From contig JADMJV010000158.1 in assembly GCA_018780265.1 (NCBI GenBank), forward strand, positions 1-44,551: DNA of 44,551 nucleotides. The letters are read 5' to 3'. Made by a program: the position numbers and the translations under genes. Source of the stretch: a bacterium. GTDB lineage: Bacteria; Vulcanimicrobiota; Xenobia; Xenobiales; JADMJV01. The notes beneath the pieces were generated by a model. It ran no database searches, had not been told where the DNA came from, and worked only from the letters and a program-made list of their open reading frames with translations. Positions 17,901-25,422 of the stretch are shown here, piece after piece (position 1 is the stretch's first letter; every line of letters begins with the position of its first letter).

Positions 17901-18419
17901 TGCGACGATGGGCGCGGCGATTGGGCCTCGACCAGCCGACAGGCCGCCTTGTTTGGGAACCTGCGTCGTTTCTTGAAGACCCGCCTTCCCGACTTCATGG
18001 TGCCGGCCGTCTACTTGCTGGTGGACGAGCTTCCTCTGAACGTCAATGGCAAGCTGGATCGGCAGGCGCTCCTGGCTTTGCTAGCGCAAGAAAGGCCAGA
18101 ATTGGAAACGAGCTTCGTAGCGCCACGCACGGAAATGGAGAAGACCCTTGCGGAGATCTGGGCCAATGTTCTTGGGCTAGAACGCGTTGGCGTGTTTGAC
18201 AACTTCTTTGATCTGGGCGGACACTCGCTGCTGGCTACCCTTGTCGTCTCCCGGGTTCGAACCGCGTTACAGGTGGAGCTCCCTTTGCATCAACTCTTCG
18301 AGGCGCCCACCGTGGTCGATCTGGCCATCGCCCTGACCCAAATTTCCGCTCAAAGCGTCGACTCGGATTTGCTCACGGATTTGCTGGCTCAATTCGATCC
18401 AGCTGGCGCGGCCGTATGA
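14952..18419 (+). CDS. NRPS: TubC docking-C-A-T
   Basis: The start is ATG 14952 (ATGA overlap with the PKS), in preference to an in-frame GTG at 14931. Residues 1-55 form a TubC-type N-terminal docking domain (LQELYDQGIQLWADASGQLR then FRAPRGALT), which receives the chain from the PKS. The C domain (about 60-480) has the catalytic HHIVADGWS. A domain: A3 YTSGSTGLPKGIGF, A5 NQFGASETHVV, A7 LYRTGDLARYRSDG, A10 NGKLDRQAL. T domain: FFDLGGHSLLATLVVS. The specificity residues by eye are C-V-Q-Y-V-A-Q-V-V-K. This is close to the proline code D-V-Q-Y-I-A-H-V-V-K, but Asp235 is Cys (FGFCVSFQEIF where FDVSFQEIF is usual) and His322 is Gln. Substrate therefore uncertain: a proline-like or cyclic acid, or a pocket that no longer grips an alpha-amine. 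Confidence 0.93.
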   Translation: MTNTNIAESLQELYDQGIQLWADASGQLRFRAPRGALTEDRRTWLRHHKTEVLAYLQGATEFPLSFGQERLWFLDRLEPASAFYNVPFTYRLRGALNPTALEQSLNAVVARHAILRSSFTTREGRPVQVIQSKRRVPFLQVDLRLFPACEREAEAQRQLATDANTPFELAAGPLFRAILFQLEEHDWLLFLNLHHIVADGWSIRNVFHPELASLYQGFCSGEAPPLPVPPFQFSDLARWQRQSSSDPHLAQQLDYWRQQLAGCSGLLQLPTDHPRPMSQTFRGSMELFTFPPSLYADLKALSRAQSVTMASTLQAAFSVLLHRYTGQEDILIGFPIANRSDPDLEKLVGFITNTLVLRTNLAGNPTFTEVLARAHQTALEAIQHQDLPFAKLVQELQPDRYLNQTPFFQVMFGMTSGGANDSLKLAGIEPAPMRIYNNDTAKFDLSLLISEDGETARVRLEYNLDLFERETMLRLVQHFVTLLTGIVTRPEERIMSLPLLPEGELAQLSRWNENVVDFPQSDCLPQRLAAQVERTPSQVAVLFTDEAGQHSSLTYDELNCRANRLAHFLQGLGVGPNHLVGICIERSLDMVVGLLAILKTGGACVALDPTYPQETLQFMIQDSGMAVLLTQEKLLSRLPQGSNLTAICMDTIWQTVADPSDHNPKAQVSGEDLVYAIYTSGSTGLPKGIGFPHRALANILQWHLKHPILGRKARTVQYSTFGFCVSFQEIFLTWLTGGTLVLIPDAIRRDMTRMARFLAREAIEALYLPFTALKNLAEVYAEDAAMPLPTSLRAVVTAGEPLHLTSSLRSWFSRLGDCSLHNQFGASETHVVTTCTLGPLERWPSVAPIGRAVANTQIHILDRQLQPVPIGIPGELCVAGVALANGYLNDPELTRQKFLANPFERPQAAWDRLYRTGDLARYRSDGSLEHLGRIDQQVKIRGFRLELEAVESVIRQFSTIRDVVVLVPENDQGIPRLIAYVVACDDGRGDWASTSRQAALFGNLRRFLKTRLPDFMVPAVYLLVDELPLNVNGKLDRQALLALLAQERPELETSFVAPRTEMEKTLAEIWANVLGLERVGVFDNFFDLGGHSLLATLVVSRVRTALQVELPLHQLFEAPTVVDLAIALTQISAQSVDSDLLTDLLAQFDPAGAAV

Positions 18420-18435
18420 TCCACTTTGCCCATCG

Positions 18436-21400
18436 ATGAGTGACCTTGGTCGCCAAAATATGCAGCGCATCGCGCAGTTGTCGCCGGAGAACCGGGAGTT
18501 GCTGCGGCGGCACCTGGAGGCCAGGGCTGCAAGCCGGGCACCCGCGGCCCAAACCTCCATCTCGAGAGAGCCGCGCCCCTCCTCGGGAGAGGCAACCTTT
18601 CCCATTTCCTTTGCCCAGGAGCGCCTGTGGTTTCTTGAGCAGCTGGAACCGGGCACTTCCGTTTACAATCTGTCCAATTCTATGCGTCTCCAGGGTCCGC
18701 TCGATGTGCGCGCGCTAGAGGCAAGTCTCCAGGCCTTGATCCAGCGGCACGAAAGCTTGCGAACGACTTTCCCGGCCGTCGAAGGGCAGCCCGTCCAGCG
18801 AATCGCGCCCAGTCTCAGCCTGGCGATGCCGGTCCACGATCTGCGGGGATTGCCAGAAGGGGAAAGAGAGGCCGAGGCACTCCGGCTGGGGCGCATGCAG
18901 CTACAAGAACCTTTTGATTTAACCCGGGGTCCGCTCTTGCGGACCAGCCTTGTGCAACTGGGGGAAGGCCGACACATTCTCCTGACAAGCTTTCACCACA
19001 TCATCTCGGATGGGTGGTCGTTGGGCCTATTCTGGCAAGAGCTGGGGAGGCTGTACCGGGCCTCACCTTTGACCGCTCCGACCCTTCAATATGGGGATTT
19101 CGCCGTATGGCAGCGGGCCCAGGAGGCGGTGCTGGAGCGACAACTAGCCTACTGGAAAAAGCAAATGGAAGGAAACCCGGCACCGCTCGACCTGCCGACC
19201 GACCGGCCCCGTCGTGGCGCGCGAAGAGTGCAAGGGGCTCGTCACTCTTGGAGCATCTCCGCGGAGCTCTGCGAGCAGCTGAAAGATTTGTGCCGGCAAG
19301 AGGGGGCCACCCTTTTCATGCTACTGTTGGCCACCCTGAAATCTTTATTGATGCGCCTCACCGGGCAATCCGACATTCTCGTCGGCACTCCCATTGCCAA
19401 CCGCAACCGGGAAGAGCTCGAGGGGATTTTCGGCCTCCTTGTCAATACGCTGGTCTTGCGCAGCGACGTCTCCGGGCGGCTCACCTTTCGGCAGTTTCTG
19501 GCGCAGGTTCGCGAAACGACTCTGGCAGCCTATGCCCACCAGGATTTGCCTTTCGAACGGCTGGTGCTGGAGCTGCGGCCCGAGCGCGACTTGAGCCGGA
19601 CTCCGCTCTTTCAGCTCCTCTTGGCGCTGCACAATCTGCCCGACCAGAGCCTGCAACTGTCCGCGGACGTTTCGCGCGCGCCTTACGACCTGGACAAGGG
19701 AACGGTGCAACTGGATCTGGCCTTTCACTTTTGGGAACGCCGGGCCGAGGGCGGTCTGGAAGGCATCCTTTCCTACGCGACCGACCTCTTTGAGGCCGCC
19801 TCGATGGAAAGACTGGCCGGTCAGTTCCAGACTTTGCTGGCCGCCGTCGTGACCGAGCCGGACTGTTTGATCGCGGAGTTGCCCTTGCTAACGGAGCAGG
19901 AACGGCGCCAGTTTTTGGAGTGGAACGAGACGGCCGTGGACTACCCCCGGGACAAGAGCGTGTCTCAACTCTTCGAGGAACAGGTCGAGCGGACGCCGGA
20001 TTCAGTGGCGCTGGTTTTCGAGCAGCAGCGACTCAGTTACCGCGAGCTGAACGAGAGGGCCAATCAACTGGCCCACATGCTGCGCCAGCGTGAGGTCGGC
20101 CCGGGTCACAAAGTGGCCATCCTCTCCAGGCGGACCATGGAGGCGTTCGTTGCTCAGATGGCCGTTCTGAAAGTTGGAGCTGCTTTTCTTTGGCTCGACC
20201 CAAAGACGCCGCAAGCCCTTCTCCAGGCTCTCGTGCAGGACGCGCGCCCCCTGTTGATCCTGGCCGACGTCCCCTTCGACCTTGGCGCGCCCAGCCTGCC
20301 CCTCAAGCCGTCAGGCAACTATCCAAGCACCAACCTGAACCTGAAGCTGGGCGGCGAGGCTCTGGCGTACCTTCTCTATACATCCGGATCAACCGGGATT
20401 CCCAAGGGGGTGCTGGGCCGTCACCAAGGCATCCTCAATCGGATTTTCTGGATGCAACGGGAGTATCCATACAGCCAGACGGATGTTTGTTGTCAGAAGA
20501 CCTCGCTCAGCTTCGTGGATTCCGTAGCCGAAACTTTCGAGCCGCTGCTCCACGGTCGTGCCCTGGTTGTCATGGCCGACGAGGTGGTCCTGGATCCAAA
20601 TCTCCTGGTAGCCGCCCTGGCCGAGCACCGCGTCACCCGGATTGTCCTTGTGCCATCGCTTTTGCGGGCTCTCCTGCAGGTACCGGATGCGGCCAGGCGT
20701 TTGCCGGAGCTGGCACTCTGGGTTTCCAGCGGAGAGCCCCTGCGAGTGGAATTGGTGGACCGATTCCACAAAGCGATGCCGGGAAAGACTCTCTTGAACC
20801 TCTACGGGTCGACCGAGGTTTCCGCCGATGTTACCTGGTGTGAGACGAGGTCGGGCTGCGGCGGCCAGGCCTATCCGATCGGCCGCCCTCTTGCGAACAC
20901 GCAGGTTTACGTCTTCGACCGGCAGCGACTGCCCGTGCCAGTCGGATTTGCCGGAGAGTTCTATATCGGTGGCGCCGGCCTGGCCGCCGGCTATTGGAAT
21001 CGCCCCGACTTGACGGCCGAAAGATTTGTGGTCCATCCTGACGACGGTCGCCCCCTCTACCGAACGGGAGACCTCGGTCGCTGGCGCCCAGACGGCCAAC
21101 TGGAATGCCTGGGGCGTCTCGACCAACAGGTCAAGCTGCGCGGTTTTCGCATCGAGCCTGGTGAAATCGAGACCGTTTTGAGCGAGCACCCGCAGATTTC
21201 TCAGAGCGTCGTGGTCCTTCGCGAGGACAGGCCGGACGAGCCCCAATTGGTGGCTTATTATGTCCCTGCGCAGGGCCTTGAGCCAGAGACATCGGCTCTC
21301 AAAAGCTATCTACGCAGCCGGCTGCCCGGCTTCATGGTGCCGGCTGCCATCGTTCGCCTGGATGAGCTTCCCCTGAAGCCGAACGGGAAGGTGGACCGGC

Positions 21401-22452
21401 AGGTGCTGCCCGCACCCCGGGAACTCCACCAGCCAGGCGGGCCGTCCGCGCTGCCGCAAGATTTCCTGGAGGTTCGGCTGCTGCGGATTTGGCAGAAGAT
21501 CCTGGACAGCCGGTCGGTCGGGATCGACGCCAACTTTTTTGACCTCGGAGGGCATTCTCTGATGGCGGTCCGCCTGATCGCCGAGGTGGAGGCACGACTG
21601 GGACGAAAGTTGCCTTTGGCCTCCTTGTTCGAGGCTCCGACTGTGCGCTTACAAGCCGCTCTTTTGCGGGATGGCTGGATCCCGGCGGAAAGCCCCCTGG
21701 TTCCCATTCAGCCGCACGGCTCCAGGATTCCCCTCTTTCTGGTCCACGGACTGGGGGGAGAGGCGATGATGTACGCGACGCTCTCGCGACTACTTGGTCT
21801 CGATCAGCCCGTCTACGGCCTGCAGGCCGCCTGGTCGGCGGAGCACCCGCCGGATACTCTGGAGGAGCTGGCGGCGCACTACCTGGTGGAAGTCCGCAAA
21901 GTCTGGAATGGGCCATTTCGGCTGGGCGGCCTCTCTTTAGGGGGCGTCGTGGCTTTGGAAATGGCCCAGCAGCTCATACAGCCTGGAATAGAGCTGCCGC
22001 GCCTCTTTCTGATCGACTCCTATGCCGCTCTGACAGCGGCGCAATGGCAGACGCGGCCCGGCCGAGGAACGGTCCCGTCACCTACCCTACCCCAGAAATT
22101 GAAATTTCATCTTCAGGCCCTGCGACAACTGGCACCGGCGCGTCGGCTGCCCTATGCTATGCGCAAGCTGCGAGGCATCACCCAGCCGCCCCCCCCGTCC
22201 CCGCGCTCCTACGCCGGTCACGTTCTGGCGCGCCTCTATGGCGGTTACGAGGGCAGGCCCTATGCGGGGGACATTGTCTTGTTTAGCTGCTCGCAACGAC
22301 CCGAAGTGTTTCGCAACGATCCAAGCCTGGGCTGGTCCGAGTTGGCGACCGGCAAGTTGGAGATTCGCCCGTTGTCGGGATTCCATGGGACCATGTTGGT
22401 CGAGGAACCCGTGGTCTACACTCTGGTAGCGCAATTGCGCGAACTACTGTGA
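18436..22452 (+). CDS. Terminal NRPS module: C-A-T-TE
   Basis: A 1338-residue protein starting 16 nt after the previous stop. C domain (about 55-480) with FHHIISDGWS. A domain: A3 LLYTSGSTGIPKGVLG, A5 NLYGSTEVSADV, A7 LYRTGDLGRWRPDG, A8 GRLDQQVKLRGFRIEPGEIE, A10 NGKVDRQVLP. T domain: FFDLGGHSLMAVRL. A type I thioesterase (about 1085-1338) has the nucleophile motif GGLSLGGVVAL, Asp in FLIDSYA and His in GFHGTML. The specificity residues by eye are V-D-A-V-V-S-L-A-D-K. This differs from the known beta-alanine code V-D-W-V-I-S-L-A-D-K at only two positions, with Asp shifted to 236 as expected for a beta-amino acid. Trp239 to Ala enlarges the pocket, so a substituted beta-amino acid is plausible. 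The TE ends the line by hydrolysis or cyclisation. Confidence 0.93.
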   Translation: MSDLGRQNMQRIAQLSPENRELLRRHLEARAASRAPAAQTSISREPRPSSGEATFPISFAQERLWFLEQLEPGTSVYNLSNSMRLQGPLDVRALEASLQALIQRHESLRTTFPAVEGQPVQRIAPSLSLAMPVHDLRGLPEGEREAEALRLGRMQLQEPFDLTRGPLLRTSLVQLGEGRHILLTSFHHIISDGWSLGLFWQELGRLYRASPLTAPTLQYGDFAVWQRAQEAVLERQLAYWKKQMEGNPAPLDLPTDRPRRGARRVQGARHSWSISAELCEQLKDLCRQEGATLFMLLLATLKSLLMRLTGQSDILVGTPIANRNREELEGIFGLLVNTLVLRSDVSGRLTFRQFLAQVRETTLAAYAHQDLPFERLVLELRPERDLSRTPLFQLLLALHNLPDQSLQLSADVSRAPYDLDKGTVQLDLAFHFWERRAEGGLEGILSYATDLFEAASMERLAGQFQTLLAAVVTEPDCLIAELPLLTEQERRQFLEWNETAVDYPRDKSVSQLFEEQVERTPDSVALVFEQQRLSYRELNERANQLAHMLRQREVGPGHKVAILSRRTMEAFVAQMAVLKVGAAFLWLDPKTPQALLQALVQDARPLLILADVPFDLGAPSLPLKPSGNYPSTNLNLKLGGEALAYLLYTSGSTGIPKGVLGRHQGILNRIFWMQREYPYSQTDVCCQKTSLSFVDSVAETFEPLLHGRALVVMADEVVLDPNLLVAALAEHRVTRIVLVPSLLRALLQVPDAARRLPELALWVSSGEPLRVELVDRFHKAMPGKTLLNLYGSTEVSADVTWCETRSGCGGQAYPIGRPLANTQVYVFDRQRLPVPVGFAGEFYIGGAGLAAGYWNRPDLTAERFVVHPDDGRPLYRTGDLGRWRPDGQLECLGRLDQQVKLRGFRIEPGEIETVLSEHPQISQSVVVLREDRPDEPQLVAYYVPAQGLEPETSALKSYLRSRLPGFMVPAAIVRLDELPLKPNGKVDRQVLPAPRELHQPGGPSALPQDFLEVRLLRIWQKILDSRSVGIDANFFDLGGHSLMAVRLIAEVEARLGRKLPLASLFEAPTVRLQAALLRDGWIPAESPLVPIQPHGSRIPLFLVHGLGGEAMMYATLSRLLGLDQPVYGLQAAWSAEHPPDTLEELAAHYLVEVRKVWNGPFRLGGLSLGGVVALEMAQQLIQPGIELPRLFLIDSYAALTAAQWQTRPGRGTVPSPTLPQKLKFHLQALRQLAPARRLPYAMRKLRGITQPPPPSPRSYAGHVLARLYGGYEGRPYAGDIVLFSCSQRPEVFRNDPSLGWSELATGKLEIRPLSGFHGTMLVEEPVVYTLVAQLRELL

Positions 22453-22722
22453 CGGGCAAGCAAGAAACGCAATCGTCCAGCGCGGCTCACGGGCGGCGGT
22501 TGGCGTCGCCATCGGCTCCTTGCGGGTCGGGGCTGCGAGAACAGCAGGGCACAGACCGCCAGGTTCAGTATCGAGATCCGCGCGGCCCATCGGTTGGAGG
22601 ATACCCGCTGTTGCGGGACTTGAGGCCGAGCCTGTTCTCAATCGGAAGCGTGAACAGAGCCTCAGTAATGTTTGCATCTTGTTAACCTTCCTTTGCCAAA
22701 ATTCGCATAGCTTCAGGGAACT
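22453..22722. other. Intergenic region after the biosynthetic cluster
   Basis: 270 nt without a supportable gene. I see no T-run terminator after the thioesterase stop. The right end contains the promoter region and RBS (AGGG before ATG 22723) of the next gene. Confidence 0.4.
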
Positions 22723-23577
22723 ATGTCAGCAGCCATCGCCCCCGCGCGTTTCACTCTCGCTTCCTATAACGTTCTCAACCTCTTTGACAACATCGACGAC
22801 CCCGCCAAGAAAGACGAGGACACTCCGGCCAAGCCTCAGGCCGAGCAAGCAGCTCTGTCTGAAGTCATGCTGTCGAGTGGGGCGGACGTCATCGCCTTGC
22901 AAGAAGTGGAAAACCTCCAGATTCTCAAGACCTTTCGCGATCAACACGGGCTGGCCGAGGCCTATCCACACCTGTTGCTGCTGGAGGGCAATGATAAGCG
23001 TGGAATCGATGTGGCGCTCATGTCGCGTCACCCCATCCAGAATCCCGTTTCCCACAAGGAGACCACCTTCAAAGTCGAGGGCCAAAAAGAGAAGGGGCAT
23101 TTTCTACGCGACGTACTCCAGGCCGACATCGAGATGCCGGGAGGCACGCCAGTGCGCTTCTTCGTGACCCATTTTGCCAGCAAAATAGGAGGACAGCGCG
23201 CCGATCGCCTGCGCAAAGCCGAGGCCAAGGCCGCCCGCGAGATCATCCAGCGCGAAACGGCCAGCTTTCCGGGTCAGCGCTATGTAGTGATGGGCGACTT
23301 CAATGACACCCCTGATTCCATCGCAGTCAAAACGTTTACCACTCCCGACAAGAATGGGTGGGCTCTGCGCGATGTTTTTGCCGATCAGCCGGAAACCGTC
23401 TCCTATCCGACCAGCGAAGAGACCGCCCAAAAATGGGGCTACAAAAAAATCGACCACATCCTGGTATCGCCGGCTCTTATGGACAGCTTCACCGGTCACC
23501 AGGTCCACCATCACCCTGCCGACGAGCAGGCCTCGGACCACTGGATGGTCTCGTCCAACTTCGCCGCAAACTCCTGA
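22723..23577 (+). CDS. Endonuclease/exonuclease/phosphatase (EEP) family protein
   Basis: A 284-residue metal-dependent hydrolase of the DNase I/EEP superfamily. The motifs occur in order: LASYNVLNLFDN (Asn), IALQEVENL (metal-binding Glu), FFVTHFASK, VVMGDFNDTPDS (Asp/Asn pair) and the C-terminal DEQASDHWMV (catalytic Asp-His). There is no signal peptide, so it is probably cytoplasmic. The closest style is the group of EEP proteins acting as nucleases or phosphodiesterases on unspecified substrates. The start is supported by AGGG 5 nt upstream. It is monocistronic and converges on the esterase gene. Confidence 0.88.
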   Translation: MSAAIAPARFTLASYNVLNLFDNIDDPAKKDEDTPAKPQAEQAALSEVMLSSGADVIALQEVENLQILKTFRDQHGLAEAYPHLLLLEGNDKRGIDVALMSRHPIQNPVSHKETTFKVEGQKEKGHFLRDVLQADIEMPGGTPVRFFVTHFASKIGGQRADRLRKAEAKAAREIIQRETASFPGQRYVVMGDFNDTPDSIAVKTFTTPDKNGWALRDVFADQPETVSYPTSEETAQKWGYKKIDHILVSPALMDSFTGHQVHHHPADEQASDHWMVSSNFAANS

Positions 23578-23662
23578 CGGGCGGTGCGTGGGCCGCTACG
23601 AAGCCCCCACCATGGACTTTGGCAGTGATTTGCTGCGTTGCCACTGGACTTTAGCGACTAGT

Positions 23663-24616
23663 TCAGTCCTTTGGGTGTGCAAAGAAGTCCCACAAGACCT
23701 GGTGGGCCTGGATCAGGGGGGAGGGGGGATCGGCCTTGGCGCGTGGGGTCTTTCCGCCCGGCCAGGCGTGTCCTTGATTGTGCAGCACGTACAAGACAAC
23801 CCGGCGTCCTTGCTGGCCCCCAGTCCAGCTGTAGCGGGTGGCCTTTTGCTCGGGTAGCTCTTCCACCACAGGTTGTGGCTTGCACTGGTTGGCCTTCACC
23901 CAAAATTGGGCGCTCTGCTGGGCCGAACTCACAAAGCGCGCTTGCTCCTCCAGGTGCAGCTTTTGCTCCCCCCCCTCCAAAGGCACGTGCTGGTCGAGGG
24001 CACCGTTGAACAAAATTACGTCCAGCGGGGCCTTGGGAGCCACCGGATAGAGCATCTCTGAGTGGTTGGTTTCACGTCCGGCCACGCACCCCACGACCGG
24101 AGCAATTCCGGCGATCAAGTCGGCATTGGCGGCTCCCGCCCAGTGGCAGAGAATGGCCCCGTTGGAAAGGCCGGTCAAATAGACTTTGGACGAGTCCACC
24201 GGGTAGGCCTGGCGCAGATGCAAAATCAGGGCCCTTATAAAGCCTACATCATCTATCTGTTTTTTCTGGGCGTAGCCAAAGCCAAAGCCCACGTTCCAGG
24301 TGCGCAAAATCTCGCGGCGCAAGGGACCGGTGCCGTTGGGGGCCGCCAAAATAAATTCCTGACTGTCGGCCACCTCGCGCAGGGGATAGCTATCGAGTGC
24401 CTGGGGGGCGCTCCCCCCGCCCCCGTGCAACAGAATCATCAGCGGCAAGGGCTTCCCCGCCTTGTAGGCAGGGGGCAAATGCACATAGTAGGTGCGATCC
24501 AGGCCTGCGTGGCTAAGGGTGCCTTGTTGGTAGCCGCTCAAGTCTGGCTGGGGACGGCCCCACACCAGCCAGGCCATGCCGACCAGCACCAACAGCGCTA
24601 TCCACAAGCGCCTCAT
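23663..24616 (-). CDS. Secreted alpha/beta-hydrolase, PHB-depolymerase/feruloyl-esterase (LpqC) type
   Basis: The start is ATG 24616, which overlaps the preceding gene's stop (ATGA) and opens a signal peptide or anchor (MRRLWIALLVLVGMAWLVWG). The mature part shows the esterase family 1 pattern: TYYVHLPPAYKAGKPLPLMI, the oxyanion loop LLHGGGGS, WNVGFGFGYA followed by DDVGFIRALI, the nucleophile elbow YLTGLSNGAILCHW (G-L-S-N-G), an acidic site around FNGALDQHVP, and the catalytic His in HNQGHAWPGG. These enzymes cleave aromatic or polyester esters such as short hydroxyalkanoate oligomers outside the cytoplasm. Co-transcribed with the small secreted protein upstream. Confidence 0.88.
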   Translation of the reverse strand: MRRLWIALLVLVGMAWLVWGRPQPDLSGYQQGTLSHAGLDRTYYVHLPPAYKAGKPLPLMILLHGGGGSAPQALDSYPLREVADSQEFILAAPNGTGPLRREILRTWNVGFGFGYAQKKQIDDVGFIRALILHLRQAYPVDSSKVYLTGLSNGAILCHWAGAANADLIAGIAPVVGCVAGRETNHSEMLYPVAPKAPLDVILFNGALDQHVPLEGGEQKLHLEEQARFVSSAQQSAQFWVKANQCKPQPVVEELPEQKATRYSWTGGQQGRRVVLYVLHNQGHAWPGGKTPRAKADPPSPLIQAHQVLWDFFAHPKD

Positions 24617-24987
24617 GAATGAAACACCCGGCTCCACCATCCACTGGTCTTTTGGTACTGGATCAATACGATTTTTTGCCCCTGGTCACTATCTACGACC
24701 ACGGCCGTGTAGCGATCGGGTGCTCCGTCGCCAATGGTCACTTCGCTTACTCGCACGATGCTATGCTTTTTGATGCGCCCTTCGGTGAAACTCACCCTCT
24801 GAAAAACCTGATCTACCACTTCGGCCGGGCTGGCCGTGGCCGGCATGTCCAAAGTAGGAGAGAGCCCGTTGATCCACAGACCGTGCGTGGCCGAAAGGCG
24901 CTTGACCAGGGTCTCGACCGGATCGCCCTGGCTCCACCCCAGGCTCAGGCAGGCCAGCACCAACATTACCTTCAGTGAGAATATCAT
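24613..24987 (-). CDS. Small secreted hypothetical protein
   Basis: Start at ATG 24987 (MIFSLKVMLVLACLSLGWSQ, signal peptide); the frame extends to 25029 but without signal-like sequence. The mature part of about 105 residues contains PVETLVKRLSATHGLWINGL and a C-terminal beta-rich part (RYTAVVVDSDQGQKIVLIQY). Not recognised. It overlaps the esterase start by 4 nt, so the two are one operon. The function may be linked to the esterase but nothing shows how. Confidence 0.65.
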   Translation of the reverse strand: MIFSLKVMLVLACLSLGWSQGDPVETLVKRLSATHGLWINGLSPTLDMPATASPAEVVDQVFQRVSFTEGRIKKHSIVRVSEVTIGDGAPDRYTAVVVDSDQGQKIVLIQYQKTSGWWSRVFHS

Positions 24988-25038
24988 CCAGCCATAATAG
25001 CACCGAGGAATGCAAACCCCCATAGCCAAGAGTCAAAG

Positions 25039-25416
25039 ATGATGAAAAAAATCGCCCTCGCTCTGCTCTTGATGATTGTGCCGGCCGCCTCTGCTGATTC
25101 GGTGCGTGAGCGCCTCAGCGCCACCGTGCGGGCCCAGTACGGTCAACGCATGCCTTACGGCATCATCGTTCCCTACAAGAAAGTCTATTTTGCCACAGCC
25201 TACAACGTCGATTCTGAAACCCGCAACAGCACGGGCAAAAAGACTCACTTTGCCGTCTACGAATACGTCGGTTCCCGCTGGAAATTCATCTTCGAGTTCG
25301 ATGCTGGTGTCGACGCCGATGAGGAGTCGGCCCGTCTCGACGCCCTCTTCTCCAAGTATCAGTTCAGCTCGGAAATGCGCGGCAAGCTCATGTATGGTGA
25401 CGAACTTCGCCTCTAA
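25039..25416 (+). CDS. Small secreted hypothetical protein
   Basis: A 125-residue protein with a signal peptide (MMKKIALALLLMIVPAASA) and a compact beta-rich mature part (VYFATAYNVDSETRNSTGKK and FAVYEYVGSRWKFIFEFDAG). No family recognised. It diverges from the preceding small secreted gene across 51 nt and converges on the DAC-like gene with only 6 nt between stops. The exported location is clear; the role is unknown. Confidence 0.62.
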   Translation: MMKKIALALLLMIVPAASADSVRERLSATVRAQYGQRMPYGIIVPYKKVYFATAYNVDSETRNSTGKKTHFAVYEYVGSRWKFIFEFDAGVDADEESARLDALFSKYQFSSEMRGKLMYGDELRL

Positions 25417-25422
25417 ACCCCG

